The notes: a model not told the origin generated them from the sequence alone. A stretch of 64,000 bases of DNA from Uloborus plumipes (GCA_038373865.1 JAXGGA010003425.1:1-64000), one strand, 5' to 3'. Counted from the first letter of the stretch, positions 24,898 to 37,124 are shown. Program-made: numbers and translations.

Positions 24898-26180
24898 GGG
24901 GAGAGTGGTAATGAATGGGCCATGGTGATGAATGGGCCACTAACAAAATATGAAAAAGTATTTATATGAATTTTTTTTTGATGCCAACAATAGATGTATC
25001 TATTTGTTCTACTAAACTCTTCCAATTTTCATTCGTTTGCGCTGAGCCATTTTCAAACTAGAGTGGCATGGTCAAGAATCTGACTGAAAAGTAAGTTTTT
25101 CCCTTTTTAGTAAAACATTTCCTAGCTGAAATGAACCAAGTATTTCACTGCATACATATGTATAAGCTAGTCTTTCCATATCTATAAACTAATCTTAAGA
25201 TGTATTTTGATGTTATCTAAATTCAATGTACTCAAAAAACCTAAATGTATTCCAAAAGTATAGGTGGGGCTGAATGGGCCACTATGTCATGGTAATGAAT
25301 GGGCCACCTAAATATTGTTTTTCTTCCTTTTCTTTGGATTTTCGCATTAATATGAAACACAACTGACTGTCATAGATAAAGATTACTGTCGTCAAAATAG
25401 GTTTGTAGTAACTTCTAAATATAATTTGCAGATCTATATTATATTCCTATAGTACAATAGACCTCTGGTCGCAGTGCGTGGCTTGAAAAAGCCCCCCTCT
25501 CTCCTTCATATTATATTCCTCACAGTACAATTTCATTTTCTTTCTTGGTAACTTAAGTTAGATATTTCTTATTCCCGATGTCTAGTAAATTTAAAAAAAA
25601 AATTTGAATTTTGACAAGTTTGAAAATGAAGATGAAGTTTTTGAAAGTGATTTTTAATATTATTTTTGAAATATATAAATTTTGTTAAATCATAGTGTGT
25701 ATTATCTGTTATTTTTTTATATATATTTGATGTTATTTATTTCTTACAATCTCATTATTTAGTCATTTTTCTGCTACAATTGGTATGCATCAGTTTTATT
25801 TTAATTGCATCAGTTTTGATGTTTATATAATTTTAAATCAGTATGATTTTGTATCATCATGTCAAGTGCCACATTTATTTTGTCATATTCAGCAAATAAA
25901 AGATTAAATCCACATGTTTTCATTGAATTCATTTAGTGGCCCATTCATTACCTTCGATGGCCCATTCAACCCCATAGGTGGGGTTGAATGGGCCAAATTT
26001 CAAAATTTTTATTTTCTATTATAATTCATTATAGACAGGTGCTAATCCAACTTTTATGACTTTTTTAGATAGCCAGATAAGTAAAGTAACTAAAACACCA
26101 ATTTAGAGTTAAAACAAAGTGTTAGAAAAAATTACAAAAATTCAAAACCAAAAAGTGGCCCATTCATTACCACTCTCCCC
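24898..26180. mobile_element. TIR transposon (1283 bp) with repeated TGAATGGGCCA motif
   Basis: The inverted ends GGGGAGAGTGGTAATGAATG and CATTCATTACCACTCTCCCC are flanked by TA (24896-24897, 26181-26182). The motif TGAATGGGCCA or its reverse occurs eight times: near 24912, 24929, 25271, 25296, 25937, 25958, 25985 and 26156. No convincing ORF is seen. Length, TA flanks and motif style match the element at 11765-13054. Confidence 0.8.
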
Positions 26181-26408
26181 TATACCAATAAGTAACATAA
26201 AATGAATCGTTCTTAATTCAAAGCCTACCAGGAAACGGAATAAGATAATTTTATGAACAAATTAAAGTTAATGAGGCCAAAAACCAGAAAAAGAATTTAA
26301 GTGCGGAAATCGGGATGTTGCAGAAGCGTCCGTTTTATTGCCGTAACTGTTAAATTCGAGAGCGCAGTAGTTTTTTTTATTTTTTTCTGGTGACAAGGTT
26401 ACTTGAGA

Positions 26409-27438
26409 ATGTCTCAACAACGTGATTTACAGGAATCCATGCCATGGCATGTTATAGGCAGGCTGGAATCCGGGTAAACACAACGCTGTGTCGCGGATGA
26501 TGTTGGAGTCGTATGAAGTGTTGCAAGGCTGTGGAAACCATTCCAAGAAACAGGAAATGTTTGACATCGATCAGGGCAAGGTCGGCCATGCACTACTACA
26601 GCAACTGATGACCGGTATATACGGTTAACAGCCCGTCGAAACAGAATAGAGAATGCAACTCATCTGCAAAGGCAGTTGCTCTTGGCAATATTACGAAGGG
26701 TGTCCAGCCAAACAGTACGTAATGGGCTTCATGAGGGAGGGCTCTATGCACGTAGGCCAATGGTCTAAATTTTGTTGACCCTACGCGACTGTGTGGCCCG
26801 AAGAAGACGGACTGCTGAACATCGAAATTGGGAGTAACATGGTTGGAGCCAAGTGCTGTTTACAGAGGGGTTGCAATTCAGTCTGGAGAGTGACAACGGA
26901 CTTCTTCTGGTATGGAGGGACAGGGGCACTCGAAATAATCCCGCTTTCGTTCGTGAAAGGTCACAAAACAGACGAGCTGGTTGGGTGGTATGGGGTGGAA
27001 TCAGGATAGGCGGACGTACGGGTCTGCATATCATTTGGAATGGCACTTTGACGGGACAAAGGTACGCAGACGAGATACTGAGACCTCATGTCATCCCTCA
27101 CGCTGGAGCTATTGGATATTCCTTTGTTTTTCAAAACGATATTGCTCGACCGCTGAGAGCTCGTCTGATGGAGAACATGCTTGAAACTGAAAAAATACAG
27201 CGTATGGAATGGCCAGCGTGCTCTACTGACCTGAATCTAATCAATCATGTTTAGGACATGGTCGGACAATGCATTGCTGAGTGACAAAGGTCGCCTGTTA
27301 CTGTCCGAGACTTGGAGATTGCACTTCTTGAGGAGTGGAACAGTACTTCCCAAATTCATGCCCATAAGCTTATCGCATCTATATCAAACAGGTGTGCAGC
27401 AGTCTTAGCTGTTCAAGGAGACCACACGCCTTATTCAA
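26409..27438 (+). pseudogene. Tc1-family transposase pseudogene
   Basis: The reading starts MSQQRDLQES at 26409 and runs for about 343 codons, near full length for Tc1. It needs several frame changes and has stops in frame. Recognisable parts: HTH region with QGRPCTTTATDDRYI; the first catalytic block reads FTEGLQFSLESDNGLLLVWR where the family has a DES motif; the second is FQNDIARPL, with Asp kept (27138-27140); the third is WPACSTDLNLINHV then a stop, with Asn where the family has the catalytic Glu. Two of the three catalytic acids are therefore lost. The C-terminal DHTPY resembles the usual GHTxY end. Its 5' flank is interrupted by the element at 24898-26180. Confidence 0.9.
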
Positions 27439-27676
27439 ACACATGCAACATGTCTAAACAGTACCTTTTTTTTTTTCAATTTTTACATGTAACCAAAATG
27501 TTCCCCAAAATCACCTTTTTATGTTTTTTCCACATTTTCAAAGAATTCAAGATTAATTCCAAAGTTTTTAGGTCTTTTTTTTCTGTATTGTGCATTGATA
27601 CAGGCGTACTATCCATTGTACATTGTTTTAAACTATATTTAGGATTCTTTTTTTTTCACACAAAGAAATTAAACTA
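27439..27676. other. Tc1 3' flank, T-rich
   Basis: No coding signal. Ends in ACTA (27673-27676), the left target duplication of the palindrome. Confidence 0.5.
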
Positions 27677-30637
27677 GAGCGATTCCATACCAAATCACCG
27701 AATGGGGGTCGCACGACCGACTCGGATTTTTTTTAAATTTGGTACACAGATTGATGGTATAGAGGTATGAAAAAGCCCAAAAGGAAAGTTACCTGCTCCA
27801 CTTATTTTCTGAGATACATGCCCTCAAAGTTTGTCCGCCACGTCAAAATACTAAAAAAGTGATGTTATTTAATCATTTTTTATAAAAAATCGTACTCATG
27901 CAAAATAAAAGTGTTAGATATCTATGGAAACTAGTTACTCCAGGCATTCTGAAAAAAAATACTAGAACGTTCATAATGAAAATTGCCAAGGTACAGGGCT
28001 CTTTGAAGTTGTCACCACAAAAACTTGATTTTGCAGATTTTGCTAAAATTCAGGCATTTATTACAAAAAAAGGCAAACAAAACCAAAGGTTTTCTCACTT
28101 TCTGGTAGTGTACAGGTCCTCCCTGTAAATTGCTACGCAATAAATTTTTTGGGTTTCTCACTCCTTCTTGGAAATATTTTAGCTTAAAAATAAGCCATAA
28201 GGCAAAAAATGCGTTTTTGGCCATCTTGGCAGCCATTTTTCTCATAAAGGGGGAGCAGTAGAAACTTTAATTTTTTTTTAAAACAAGCCACTGATATGTT
28301 AGCTATTCACAGGAAAAGAGTTTACTTTTGGTTATTTCTCCCATTAAGAGATATCCTGCTGACAGTATATGCATGTTTTTCGCGACGACCATATGCTTTT
28401 GTTCCCCCTCTCATGGACTTAAAATTAATTAAACCAAAAAATAATTATATATTTATTATTAGCTGTATTATCTACTCAATATGTCATGAAATTTAATTTA
28501 TTAAATCATTGAACAATAAATTAGATAATCGATGAAAACAAGAAAAAGTATTTCTCTGATGCCTGAGCATTATGCATTCATAATTATAAAGCACTAAATA
28601 CTTTCTTGAGAAATTAATTAACATAAATGAGCTCTAAATAGTTATATTATAAGCAATACCCAATCTTGTGATTGGGATACTCCTGTTTTTAATTGAAGAA
28701 TTTCTTGAATATCACATGAATATCAGGAAAATAAATGAGGTCTTTTCGTTTGATGTAGGATACTTTATGACAAATTTCATTTGATGGGCTACTAACTGAG
28801 CATGGTGATAAAGAGCTATTAATTTCAGCATCGAATTCCATTTTACCTTATTAACAGTTAAATATTTATAAAATAATTAAATAAATAATTTAATATAAAG
28901 CCATGCTTGAAGAATTAAAATTAGTGCAACTAATTTATTCCCATACTGATCTTTACAAAACTGACATGTGTTGAGCACTGATAAGAACTGACAAGAATAA
29001 GTTTACTCACTAAAATACTAGTTCACAGATACTATAAAGCGTACATTCTATTTTCTACAAAATAATACTGCAACAAAGAACAAGGGTATAAATGGGTAGG
29101 TACTAAAGAATTTCTTGAAAAATCAATTAAAATAAAGGAGCTTCGAATATTTATCTCATAGGCAATACCCAATCTTGTGATTGGATGTTCCTGATTGATG
29201 GCTATAAACAGGAGGATACCCTTGTTCTTTGTTGCAGTATTATTTTGTGGAAAATAGAATGTATGCTTTATAGTATCTGTGAACTAATATTTTAGTGAGT
29301 AAACTTTTTCTTGTCAGTTCTTATCAGTGCTCAACGCATGTCAATTTTGTAAAGATCAGTATGGGAATAAATTAGTTGCACTAATTTTAATTCTTCAAGC
29401 ATGGCTTTATATTAAATTATTTATTTAATTGTTTTGTAAATATTTAACTGTTAATAAGGTAAAATGGAATTCGATGCTGAAATTAATAGCTCTTTATCAC
29501 CATGCTCAGTTAGTAGCCCATCAAATGAAATTTGTCATAAAATATCCTACATCAAACGAAAAGACCTCATTTATTTTCCTGATATTCATGTGATATTCAA
29601 GAAATTCTTCAATTAAAAGCAGGAGTATCCCAATCACAAGATTGGGTATTGCTTATAATATAAATATTTAGAGCTCATTCATGTTAATTAATTTCTCAAG
29701 AAAGTATTTAGTGCTTTATAATTATGAATGCATAATGCTCAGGCATCAGAGAAATACTTTTTCTTTTTTTCATCAATTATCTAATTTATTGTTCAATGAT
29801 TTAATAAATTAAATTTCATGACATATTGGGTAGATAATACAGCTAATAATAAATATATCATTATTTTTTGGTTTAATTAATTTTAAGTCCATGAGAGGGG
29901 GAACAAAAGCATATGGTCGTCGCGAAAAACATGCATATACTGTCAGCAGGATATCTCTTAATGGGAGAAATAACCAAAAGTAAACTCTTTTCCTGTGAAT
30001 AGCTAACATATCAGTGGCTTGTTTAAAAAAAAAATTAAAGTTTCTACTGCTCCCCCTTTATGAGAAAAATGGCTGCCAAGATGGCCAAAAACGCATTTTT
30101 TGCCTTACGGCTTATCTTTAAGCTAAAATATTTCCAAGAAGGAGTGAGAAACCCAAAAAATTTATTGCGTAGCAATTTACAGGGAGGACCTGTACACTAC
30201 CAGAAAGTGAGAAAACCTTTGGTTTTGTTTGCCTTTTTTTGTAATAAATGCCTGAATTTTAGCAAAATCTGCAAAATCAAGTTTTTGTGGTGACAACTTC
30301 AAAGAGCCCTGTACCTTGGCAATTTTCATTATGAACGTTCTAGTATTTTTTTTCAGAATGCCTGGAGTAACTAGTTTCCATAGATATCTAACACTTTTAT
30401 TTTGCATGAGTACGATTTTTTATAAAAAATGATTAAATGATATCACTTTTTCAGTATTTTGACGTGGCGGACAAACTTTGAGGGCATGTATCTCAGAAAA
30501 TAAGTGGAGCAGGTAACTTTCCTTTAGGGCTTTTTCATACCTCTATACCATCAATCTGTGTACCAAATTAAAAAAAAATCCGAGTCGGTCGTGCGACCAA
30601 CTTTTTTTTTTTTCGGTGATTTGGTATGGAATCGCTC
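27677..30637. mobile_element. Giant palindromic foldback element (2961 bp)
   Basis: The left arm (27677-29089) and right arm (29216-30637) are nearly perfect reverse complements: paired positions sum to 58305 over most of the length, with 9 bases of indel near the outer ends. The termini are GAGCGATTCCATACCAAATC and its mirror, flanked by the 4-bp direct repeat ACTA (27673-27676 and 30638-30641). The loop is 126 nt. Small frames are mirrored in both arms (76 codons at 27898-28128 and 30177-30407) and show no domain. A 4-bp target duplication fits Sola or Chapaev-type transposons; I cannot choose. Confidence 0.9.
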
Positions 30638-30641
30638 ACTA

Positions 30642-31320
30642 ATAAATTTTCTGTAAAAGCTATATTTTCCTTTTGCTAAAACGGAATACCGTTTAATCGC
30701 CACGCAGCCGGCAATTTTCTTCTCGAACATGTTCTTTAAGAGTAGGTTGGGTACGTATGAAATTAAATTAGGGACGCATTTGAAAACAGATTAGGAAACA
30801 CATCAGGGCACGCTCGTTCATGAAATTATTGCTTTCTTTGTAACAACTGGGTGGTGGAAGGGGAGGTGAAATGTCAAGAGGAGAAATGGTATCATATTCA
30901 ACTCTGTTGACTAGTTCGACTGTGGACTAGTTCGTTGTTTCGAAGACACACTATGCATTAACTTTCATAATAACCACGTAACATTGATTTTTGTGAAAAT
31001 GATATTTTTTGCAATTTACTCCAGGGAGTAAAAATCGCATTTTTTCTTGATAATATCAAACATGTAGCATATTTTTGCTATTTATCTTTTGTTTAATAAA
31101 TAGGCTTTACAAAAAAGTGGTATTTGTTTTACTTATGACTCTTTATTTGGCTGAATTTGGATTATCCTTAATTTGTGGACATGAGTGTATTTCCCTAATA
31201 AAACCTTCTGATATTTAATAGTAAATATATGAACGCTCGCTTAAATTTTGAAAAAAATATAATCATTTTATAAAACAAAGCAAATGTAGACATGAATCAG
31301 ATATTCTACATTTGGTAACA
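30642..31320. other. Unassigned sequence
   Basis: No gene or clear repeat recognised. Confidence 0.4.
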
Positions 31321-31326
31321 TAATTG

Positions 31327-31402
31327 TGGCATCCGTGGCTCTGAGGTTGAAGCTTCGTTTCACAGGTCGAAGGTCGTAGGTTCGATTCTCATCGGAGCCC
31401 TG
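31327..31402 (+). repeat. tRNA-like SINE head
   Basis: An A-box-like TGGCTCTGAGG (about 31336) and a B-box GGTTCGATTCTC (31379-31390) are about 45 bases apart, followed by 'atcggagccc'. It lacks a sound acceptor stem, so I call it a tRNA-derived SINE head. It abuts the repeat that begins at 31434. Confidence 0.6.
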
Positions 31403-31689
31403 GATGTAATTTCCTCCCTTTTTAGCCTACTTTCCCGTTAAAAATAAAAGAAAGACGAAAAAAGTATTTAAAGTGGCTTAATGCATCTAAAAAATATCGC
31501 CGAGTCAAAAAAATATCGCCAAGTTAAAAAAAATATCGCCAAGTCCGAAAAAAATATCGCAAAGTCCGAAAAAAAAGCCAAAAAGAAACAAAAAGGTAAA
31601 ATGAATATCGAAAAATTAAAAATTTGAAAGTAGGGTATTGAGATGGGGAATTTGTGTCGATCGGTCGGTCTGTCTGTCCCCCCCCCCCC

Positions 31690-32400
31690 CTAATAACTTT
31701 TGAATGAACATTCCGATTTTGACAAACTTTTTTTTGTTGGAAAGATCTCGGCGAGTACAGCTCATTCCCATATTTGATTTTTCGATTTGAACAATTTTTG
31801 GTTCAACTTTGAACCGTTCAAACAACCTGTCTTGCAATGCTAACTTTTGAATGAACATTCCGATTTGAACAAACTTTTTTTTGTTCGAAAGATCTTATCA
31901 AGGATACTTCATTCCCGTATTTACATTTCCGATTTGAGCAGTTTTTTGTTCAACATTGAACCGCCCAAGCAAGCTGTCACCCCTAATAACTTTTGAGTGA
32001 ACAGTCCGATTTAAATAAACTTTTTTTTTCCAATTATCTCAGCAAGGATACTTCATTACCGTATTTAAATTTTCAATTTGAACATTTTTTCGTTCAACAT
32101 TGAACCGTTCAAGCAAGCTGCCACCCCTAATAACTTTTGAGTGAACAGTCCGATTTAAATAAACTTTTTTTGTGTTCGAGGGATCTCAGCAAGGATACTT
32201 CATTACCGTATTTAAATTTTCAATTTGAACATTTTTTCGTTCAACATTGAACCGTTCAAGCAACCTTTCCCCACCTAATAACTTTTGAGTGAACCGTCCG
32301 ACTGGAAAAAACTTTTTTTTTTGTTTGAAAAATCTCGGAAAGGTTCATTCCCATACTTCGCTTTTTGATTTGAACCATTTTTCGTTCAATATTGAACCGT
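31690..32400. repeat. 146-bp tandem repeat, second array
   Basis: 'taacttttga' recurs near 31693, 31840, 31987, 32136 and 32280. Unit variants match those of the array at 1400-2420, in the same order at the start. Confidence 0.8.
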
Positions 32401-32831
32401 TCAGAAAAAAAATTTAACATTAGCGCCTACGGGGAATTTAAGTTGAATGTTGATCCTGAACTTAAAGTTGGATTTCCTTTAAACTAACTTTGTAAGAAAA
32501 TGGTTTTGATAAATAATGTTTGTAAAGTACTTTTCTAAATAATCTTCTGTGAGGACTCTGATTCCGACTCCGACTCCGCAAACATGGCGGAAATGCATGC
32601 TCAGAAAAAAAGGACTGACTGTGCAGACTATTTTTTGTTTATTTATTCATTTGTTTTGTTTTATTTATTGTTTTTTTTTTGGCAGACGATTTTTTTTGTA
32701 ACAAAAATTTTTCATTCACGAGGGCACTTTACTCTTTATTTGTATTTAACAACTGGCAACGGATTAAAAGTGAAATTCGAGACATTTTATTAACGGACGA
32801 GTTTTTTTTTTTTTTTTTTTTTCTTTGTTTG

Positions 32832-34887
32832 GGGTCATTCCATAGAAATGTCAACCTCAACCTAAAAAATAAAAGCACCCTAAAGACTTAACTGTGACCT
32901 ATCATTTTATTCAACATACTTTCTAGTATATGAATCTAGCAAAAATTTTGAAAAATCCTTTTTGATATTTATGTTGGAGCTCTGTAAGTACATGACTGTA
33001 GAAAAGTCTTAGTAAACGCTAAAAACATTGGTCATTGTTTTCGTGCATAATGTTAAAATTTCTGTGAATTTTTAAAAGAACTGCGTTTCTTATGAAAGTT
33101 TGGAGTTATATCTGATTGAATTAACAGCTTTTTTCATTCAGTTTATAAGGTAAGCATTTTAATTATCTTCATTTTTTCACTTTCTTATTTTATGTTACGT
33201 TAGTCACAAAAATGCAATGTTTTCTATTTTAAAACTGAACTAAAAATAATTAAACACCATAGCTCTTTATTTTCTTATGTCTATATCATATCTACTTGAA
33301 AATCCTAAAATATTTATTTTAGATATATTTAATAGAAAAATATTAGTGTGACTAACGTAACATTTTAGGTGTGTGACTAACGTAACAGTTTGAATGTGAC
33401 AATGGTAACAATTAAAAAAAAATATTAATGTAGCTTAAAGCTTAACTATTTTAGTGTTCATTTAAATTTCCAGTTAAGAGTAAATAAATATATCAAACTA
33501 ATTTGAAATATTTGAGGCAAAATAGCTCTTTTGATTGCTTCAGAACGGAAAAGAAGAAGTCGGGCGAATCAGAGCCTCTATAAAATTCAGATGAAAGAGA
33601 AATGTCAAAAACATTGATGCGTTCTTAATGAAAAAACATAAATTCGGGTATGAAGTTAAAAGAGGAAGAAAGAGAAGCCTCAAAATAGTTAATAAGTAAA
33701 ATGCTTGCAAAGAAACAAACTACTATTTCCTCCATATCTGCAGAATTTCCTTTTCTCACAAGGCAAGCACTGGAAAAGGCAACGAAGAAATATAGAAAAA
33801 AGCTTTAGCCAACAGTCCCTGAAAGAAAGTTATATCTATCTAAAAACTGGCATCAGGTATAGCAGTTAATATAGGAAATCCTAAATCCCATAGACAACCG
33901 TTAAGATTGTCGGATAATACAAAACAATAAGTTCTCCAATTTTATAATAATGTGATAATTTTGCGATTTTTTTCCCACAAGAAAGATGTTAAATATGTAA
34001 AGAACTTTGTAGCCAACAAGAGAAAGAAGCTACAAAAGGGTTTGCCTATGTATAACTTAGAAGAAATCCATCAACTTTATAAAAAAAGTAATAAGAATGA
34101 GGAAACTGGTTTTGAAAAAAATTGCGAATTAACTCTAGGAAATTCAAACATTGGGCTCAAAGGATCAAAGATGAGAGAAACAGGTCAAAGATTTGAATGG
34201 CCCAAACCTGATAATATTCAGTTTGCAAAAGCTAAATTTTCTTTGACAGACTCAATTAAGTTAAAAGGGAGCCTTCCATTTACTATTTCTTACCCCAGAA
34301 AAAATAAATAAAAAAATACATAAAATAAAAAATATATAATAATAAATATATAAATAAATAAAAATATGCAACATAATAAGTTTGAAAAAAGGAAAAATTA
34401 ATGTAATTATCAAGAATATTAGCCATAATAAATTTTATTTAAGAAATCTATTGTTTGTTATTCAATGGTTACGTTAGTCACGTTACGTTAGTCACACTCC
34501 ATTTTCAGCAAAAGTGACCCTTAAGACTAAAAAAATTCAAAATTTAATAAATGTAATATATATTTTTAAAAGCTAACATTCCATATTTTTCAAATATATC
34601 AGCCAATTTTTAACACTTGCTTAAATTTCAGAATTTTTTGCCTCATAACATGAACATTATTTTTCAAGGTTGCAAAAATGTTACGTTAGTCACACTGCTA
34701 TTTTGGTTGAAAAAATATCTGTTGTCAGTAATTTTATTTTAAATTCTTAACAGAAATAATACATGTACACCATTTACATTGCAAATCCACCAACACAGCG
34801 AAAAATTATTTTTTATCATTTAAGTTACAGGTAAAATAAGTTATAAAATCAGCTCTGAATGTTACGTTAGTCACGATGGAATGACCC
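32832..34887 (+). mobile_element. DNA transposon (2056 bp), 4-bp TTTG target duplication
   Basis: The termini GGGTCATTCCAT and ATGGAATGACCC are a 12-bp inverted repeat, flanked by TTTG at 32828-32831 and 34888-34891. The related copy at 1150-3172 holds the empty site with a single TTTG at 2838-2841. Seven exact copies of GTTACGTTAGTCAC (both orientations) stud the two ends: 33194, 33348, 33373, 34468, 34482, 34680 and 34861. A decayed ORF lies between them. The superfamily is uncertain; a Sola-type element is possible. Confidence 0.88.
33538..34311 (+). pseudogene. Decayed transposon protein, same type as 10050-10929
   Basis: In shifting frames the stretch reads ASERKRRSRANQSLYKIQMK (from 33538), then TRQALEKATKKYRKKL (about 33760), and an open part at 33952-34311 with FFSHKKDVKYVKNFVANKRK and KLQKGLPMYNLEEIHQLYKK. 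The order (basic segment, LGKA-like block, then a KKD...QKxL block) matches what I recall of uncharacterised invertebrate transposon proteins. Stops and frameshifts between blocks make it non-functional. The C-terminal part that would hold the catalytic core is missing or unrecognisable; only the first part of such a protein would fit here. Confidence 0.5.
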
Positions 34888-35244
34888 TTTGATAAAATGT
34901 GTTTTGATGCTCTTTGTACTTTTATTTATTTATTTATTTATTTATTTACTTTTTTTTTTTTTTTTTGAAAAAGATTGAGGATTTTTTTTACGGAAGAACT
35001 GTAACAGTTACATTCTTTAAAAGGTGGGACAAAACTTTATTTATTCGTTTATTTACTTTTTACTTGTCTATTTCATCTGATGAGAGGGGTATATTTTGCT
35101 TTTAGAAATCAGCTTTAAGTGCTAAAAAGGAATGTTTGACATAATTTTCAGTCTCAGATAATCAAGAAAATAATGATCAGATGCTAGAATGCCGATGTCG
35201 ATGTACGGGAAAGTAGGCTCGTTTAGTTCTTGACAGAACTTCTT

Positions 35245-35263
35245 GTTGTTCTGTGAATCTCTT

Positions 35264-35313
<50 letters not shown>

Positions 35314-36171
35314 AATGAAGAAGTCGAATTTCTCGAGGCGATTGCTCCCTACATCTTCATAATGGCTATTTATTATGATCCAACAACAAAAACCCAATTA
35401 CCTCTAATATTTTTCTTCCCAGACCAAAATATTGAACAACAAATCTTACAGAACTGAATATACATATTTTTCAGATTGAACTTTGCACTAAAACTCCAGT
35501 ATTAAATTTTGGCTTCTAGAAGTTGAAGGAAATATTTCCCAGAAAAATGGAAGAAACAATTTATATGGTAATATTTCTTTACATGCGTGAAAAACTGATC
35601 AATATCCGCAGCACACAGCGAGATTAAATTATTAAACCTCCCGAAAAGCATTGTCTCACATCTTCCACATTTTTGTATATGCAGCACTCTTTTGTTCAAG
35701 TGCTATCCAATGGAAAACTTTTTTTAAAAAATTAAAATTTTCTACAGCAAAAAAGAACGCTTTCTCTCTTTTTTTTTTTCTCTTAATTTTTGCGTTTTTA
35801 CTTCAGTATTTTTTCAGCAACCCTTGATAAATGCTCTATTTAGCAACAAATCAAATCGGATAAGAAGCTTACAAGCCCAAGCACTTCTTCCAAAGAGGAA
35901 AATGATGTAACGCTCTATAACGAAGGCATGAGATTTTATGCTTCAGTGAATTTTTCGGCTAAGAAAGTACACATGATTGTTATTAATTAATTTTCTTATA
36001 TGTTGCTTTTTTTTAAAAATGAAAGAAAAAAGATTTATTAGTAATCCCTTACGTCAGTTTTTAAAGCATTATGTGACACACCAATACTGCAATCAGTTCT
36101 CTCACAGCTTTCATGTTGTTTGCTGAGCTTTTTGCACTGAGGAAAGGGCTCCATTGTAGCCTTGAAATAGC
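35245..36171. other. Poly-T tract and unassigned sequence
   Basis: 48 consecutive T at 35265-35312. The rest shows no gene. Confidence 0.6.
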
Positions 36172-36173
36172 TA

Positions 36174-37124
36174 CAGTTGAACCCGCTTAATAGAATATCG
36201 GTTAATATAATATCCCGCTTAATGTAATACATTTTCAATGTACCGAACCGTAGTAAATCATTTCTGTGTTAAATTTCCCGTTTAAAGTAATACATTTTTT
36301 GAAGCAATCCCGGTTAAAAGAATAATATTTAGTCACGCTGATATCGATATTTGCCTATTTCCAGCCGATTCCATTCAGATTCCTCCTCCTGTAAAGAACA
36401 ATAATGAATGAGGAGGATAAAATTTGAAGAGAAAGTGAATTTTATAGAATATGTAAATGCTAATAAATGCACGAAGTTACAACTTGCAAAAAAGTTTGAG
36501 ATATTGATCTCCGCGTGCTGAAGTTAATAACGCTTGTTAATATCTGTACCTCAGAACCAGACTAACGTAAGTCCATTTTCGTCATTTTTCGGTAGAGGGG
36601 AAAAACGATTGTCGAATACATCGTTTTTCCGCTCTACTGAAAAATGACGAAAATGGACTTACGTTAGTCTGGTTCAGAGGTACAGATATTATTAAAGATG
36701 TTTATTGGAAACGAAGCCCAATGCTGCCTTTCACATGTTTTACAAACTAGAAAATCAAATTACTGACTTGATGCAATCACAGTGCAATAAACAGCCTATA
36801 ATATCGGACTTCTTAAGCAACAAATAAGTAACATTATATGTAATTTTTCAAAAACTGCTGCAAATATGTATATTTTACAGTAAAATAAGGTCATTTTTTA
36901 TCCAATTTTAAATTTTAATATGTGTTTAAAGTTTCATTTATGTGTGTTTAAAGTTAATCATTTGATTTTAGTTATATACCTGTGGTTAAGGCAATTTTTA
37001 AAGCTTTCTAGGATTAACTGCAATTTGAAACGTCGTGTTAATGGGATCCCGGATAATAGAATATCCCGCTTAGTTGAATAATTTTTCATGGCAAATTTAC
37101 TATTCCATTAAGCGGGCTCGACTG
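36174..37124 (+). mobile_element. pogo-type element (951 bp) with HTH remnant
   Basis: The ends CAGTTGAACCCGCTTAAT and ATTAAGCGGGCTCGACTG are inverted and flanked by TA (36172-36173, 37125-37126). A short decayed reading near 36420-36535 gives KFEEKVNFIEYVNANKCTKL and QLAKKFEI, the N-terminal helix-turn-helix typical of pogo/CENP-B-type transposases. The rest of the transposase is gone. A hairpin element (36539-36690) sits just after the HTH remnant. The short MITE at 24126-24297 is a relative. Confidence 0.8.
36539..36690. mobile_element. Near-perfect hairpin MITE (152 bp)
   Basis: Two 71-bp arms (36539-36609 and 36620-36690) differ at about three positions, around a 10-nt loop. Each arm contains GACTAACGTAA, which is also the core of the repeated motif in 32832-34887. 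Confidence 0.85.

Larger units (their letters stand above)
31434..35244. mobile_element. Transposon-like repeat, copy 2, split by insertion
   Basis: Same repeat and orientation as 1150-3172, with the inverted pair at 31434-31448 and 35205-35219. The tandem core here has five units (about 31690-32400). The element at 32832-34887 interrupts the tail; without it the copy would be about 1.75 kb. A 48-base T run follows at 35265-35312. Confidence 0.7.

Noticed and set aside
26605..26645. CTGATGA followed by CGAAAC within the Tc1 pseudogene
   Set aside because: The bases that should form stem II do not pair, and the stretch is explained as transposase coding sequence.
27898..30407. Identical 76- and 77-codon frames mirrored in the palindrome
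   Set aside because: Identity follows from the palindrome itself; no start context, domain or codon bias supports a protein.
31327..31402. Functional tRNA gene
   Set aside because: A and B boxes are present but the acceptor and anticodon stems do not fold; a SINE head is the better reading.
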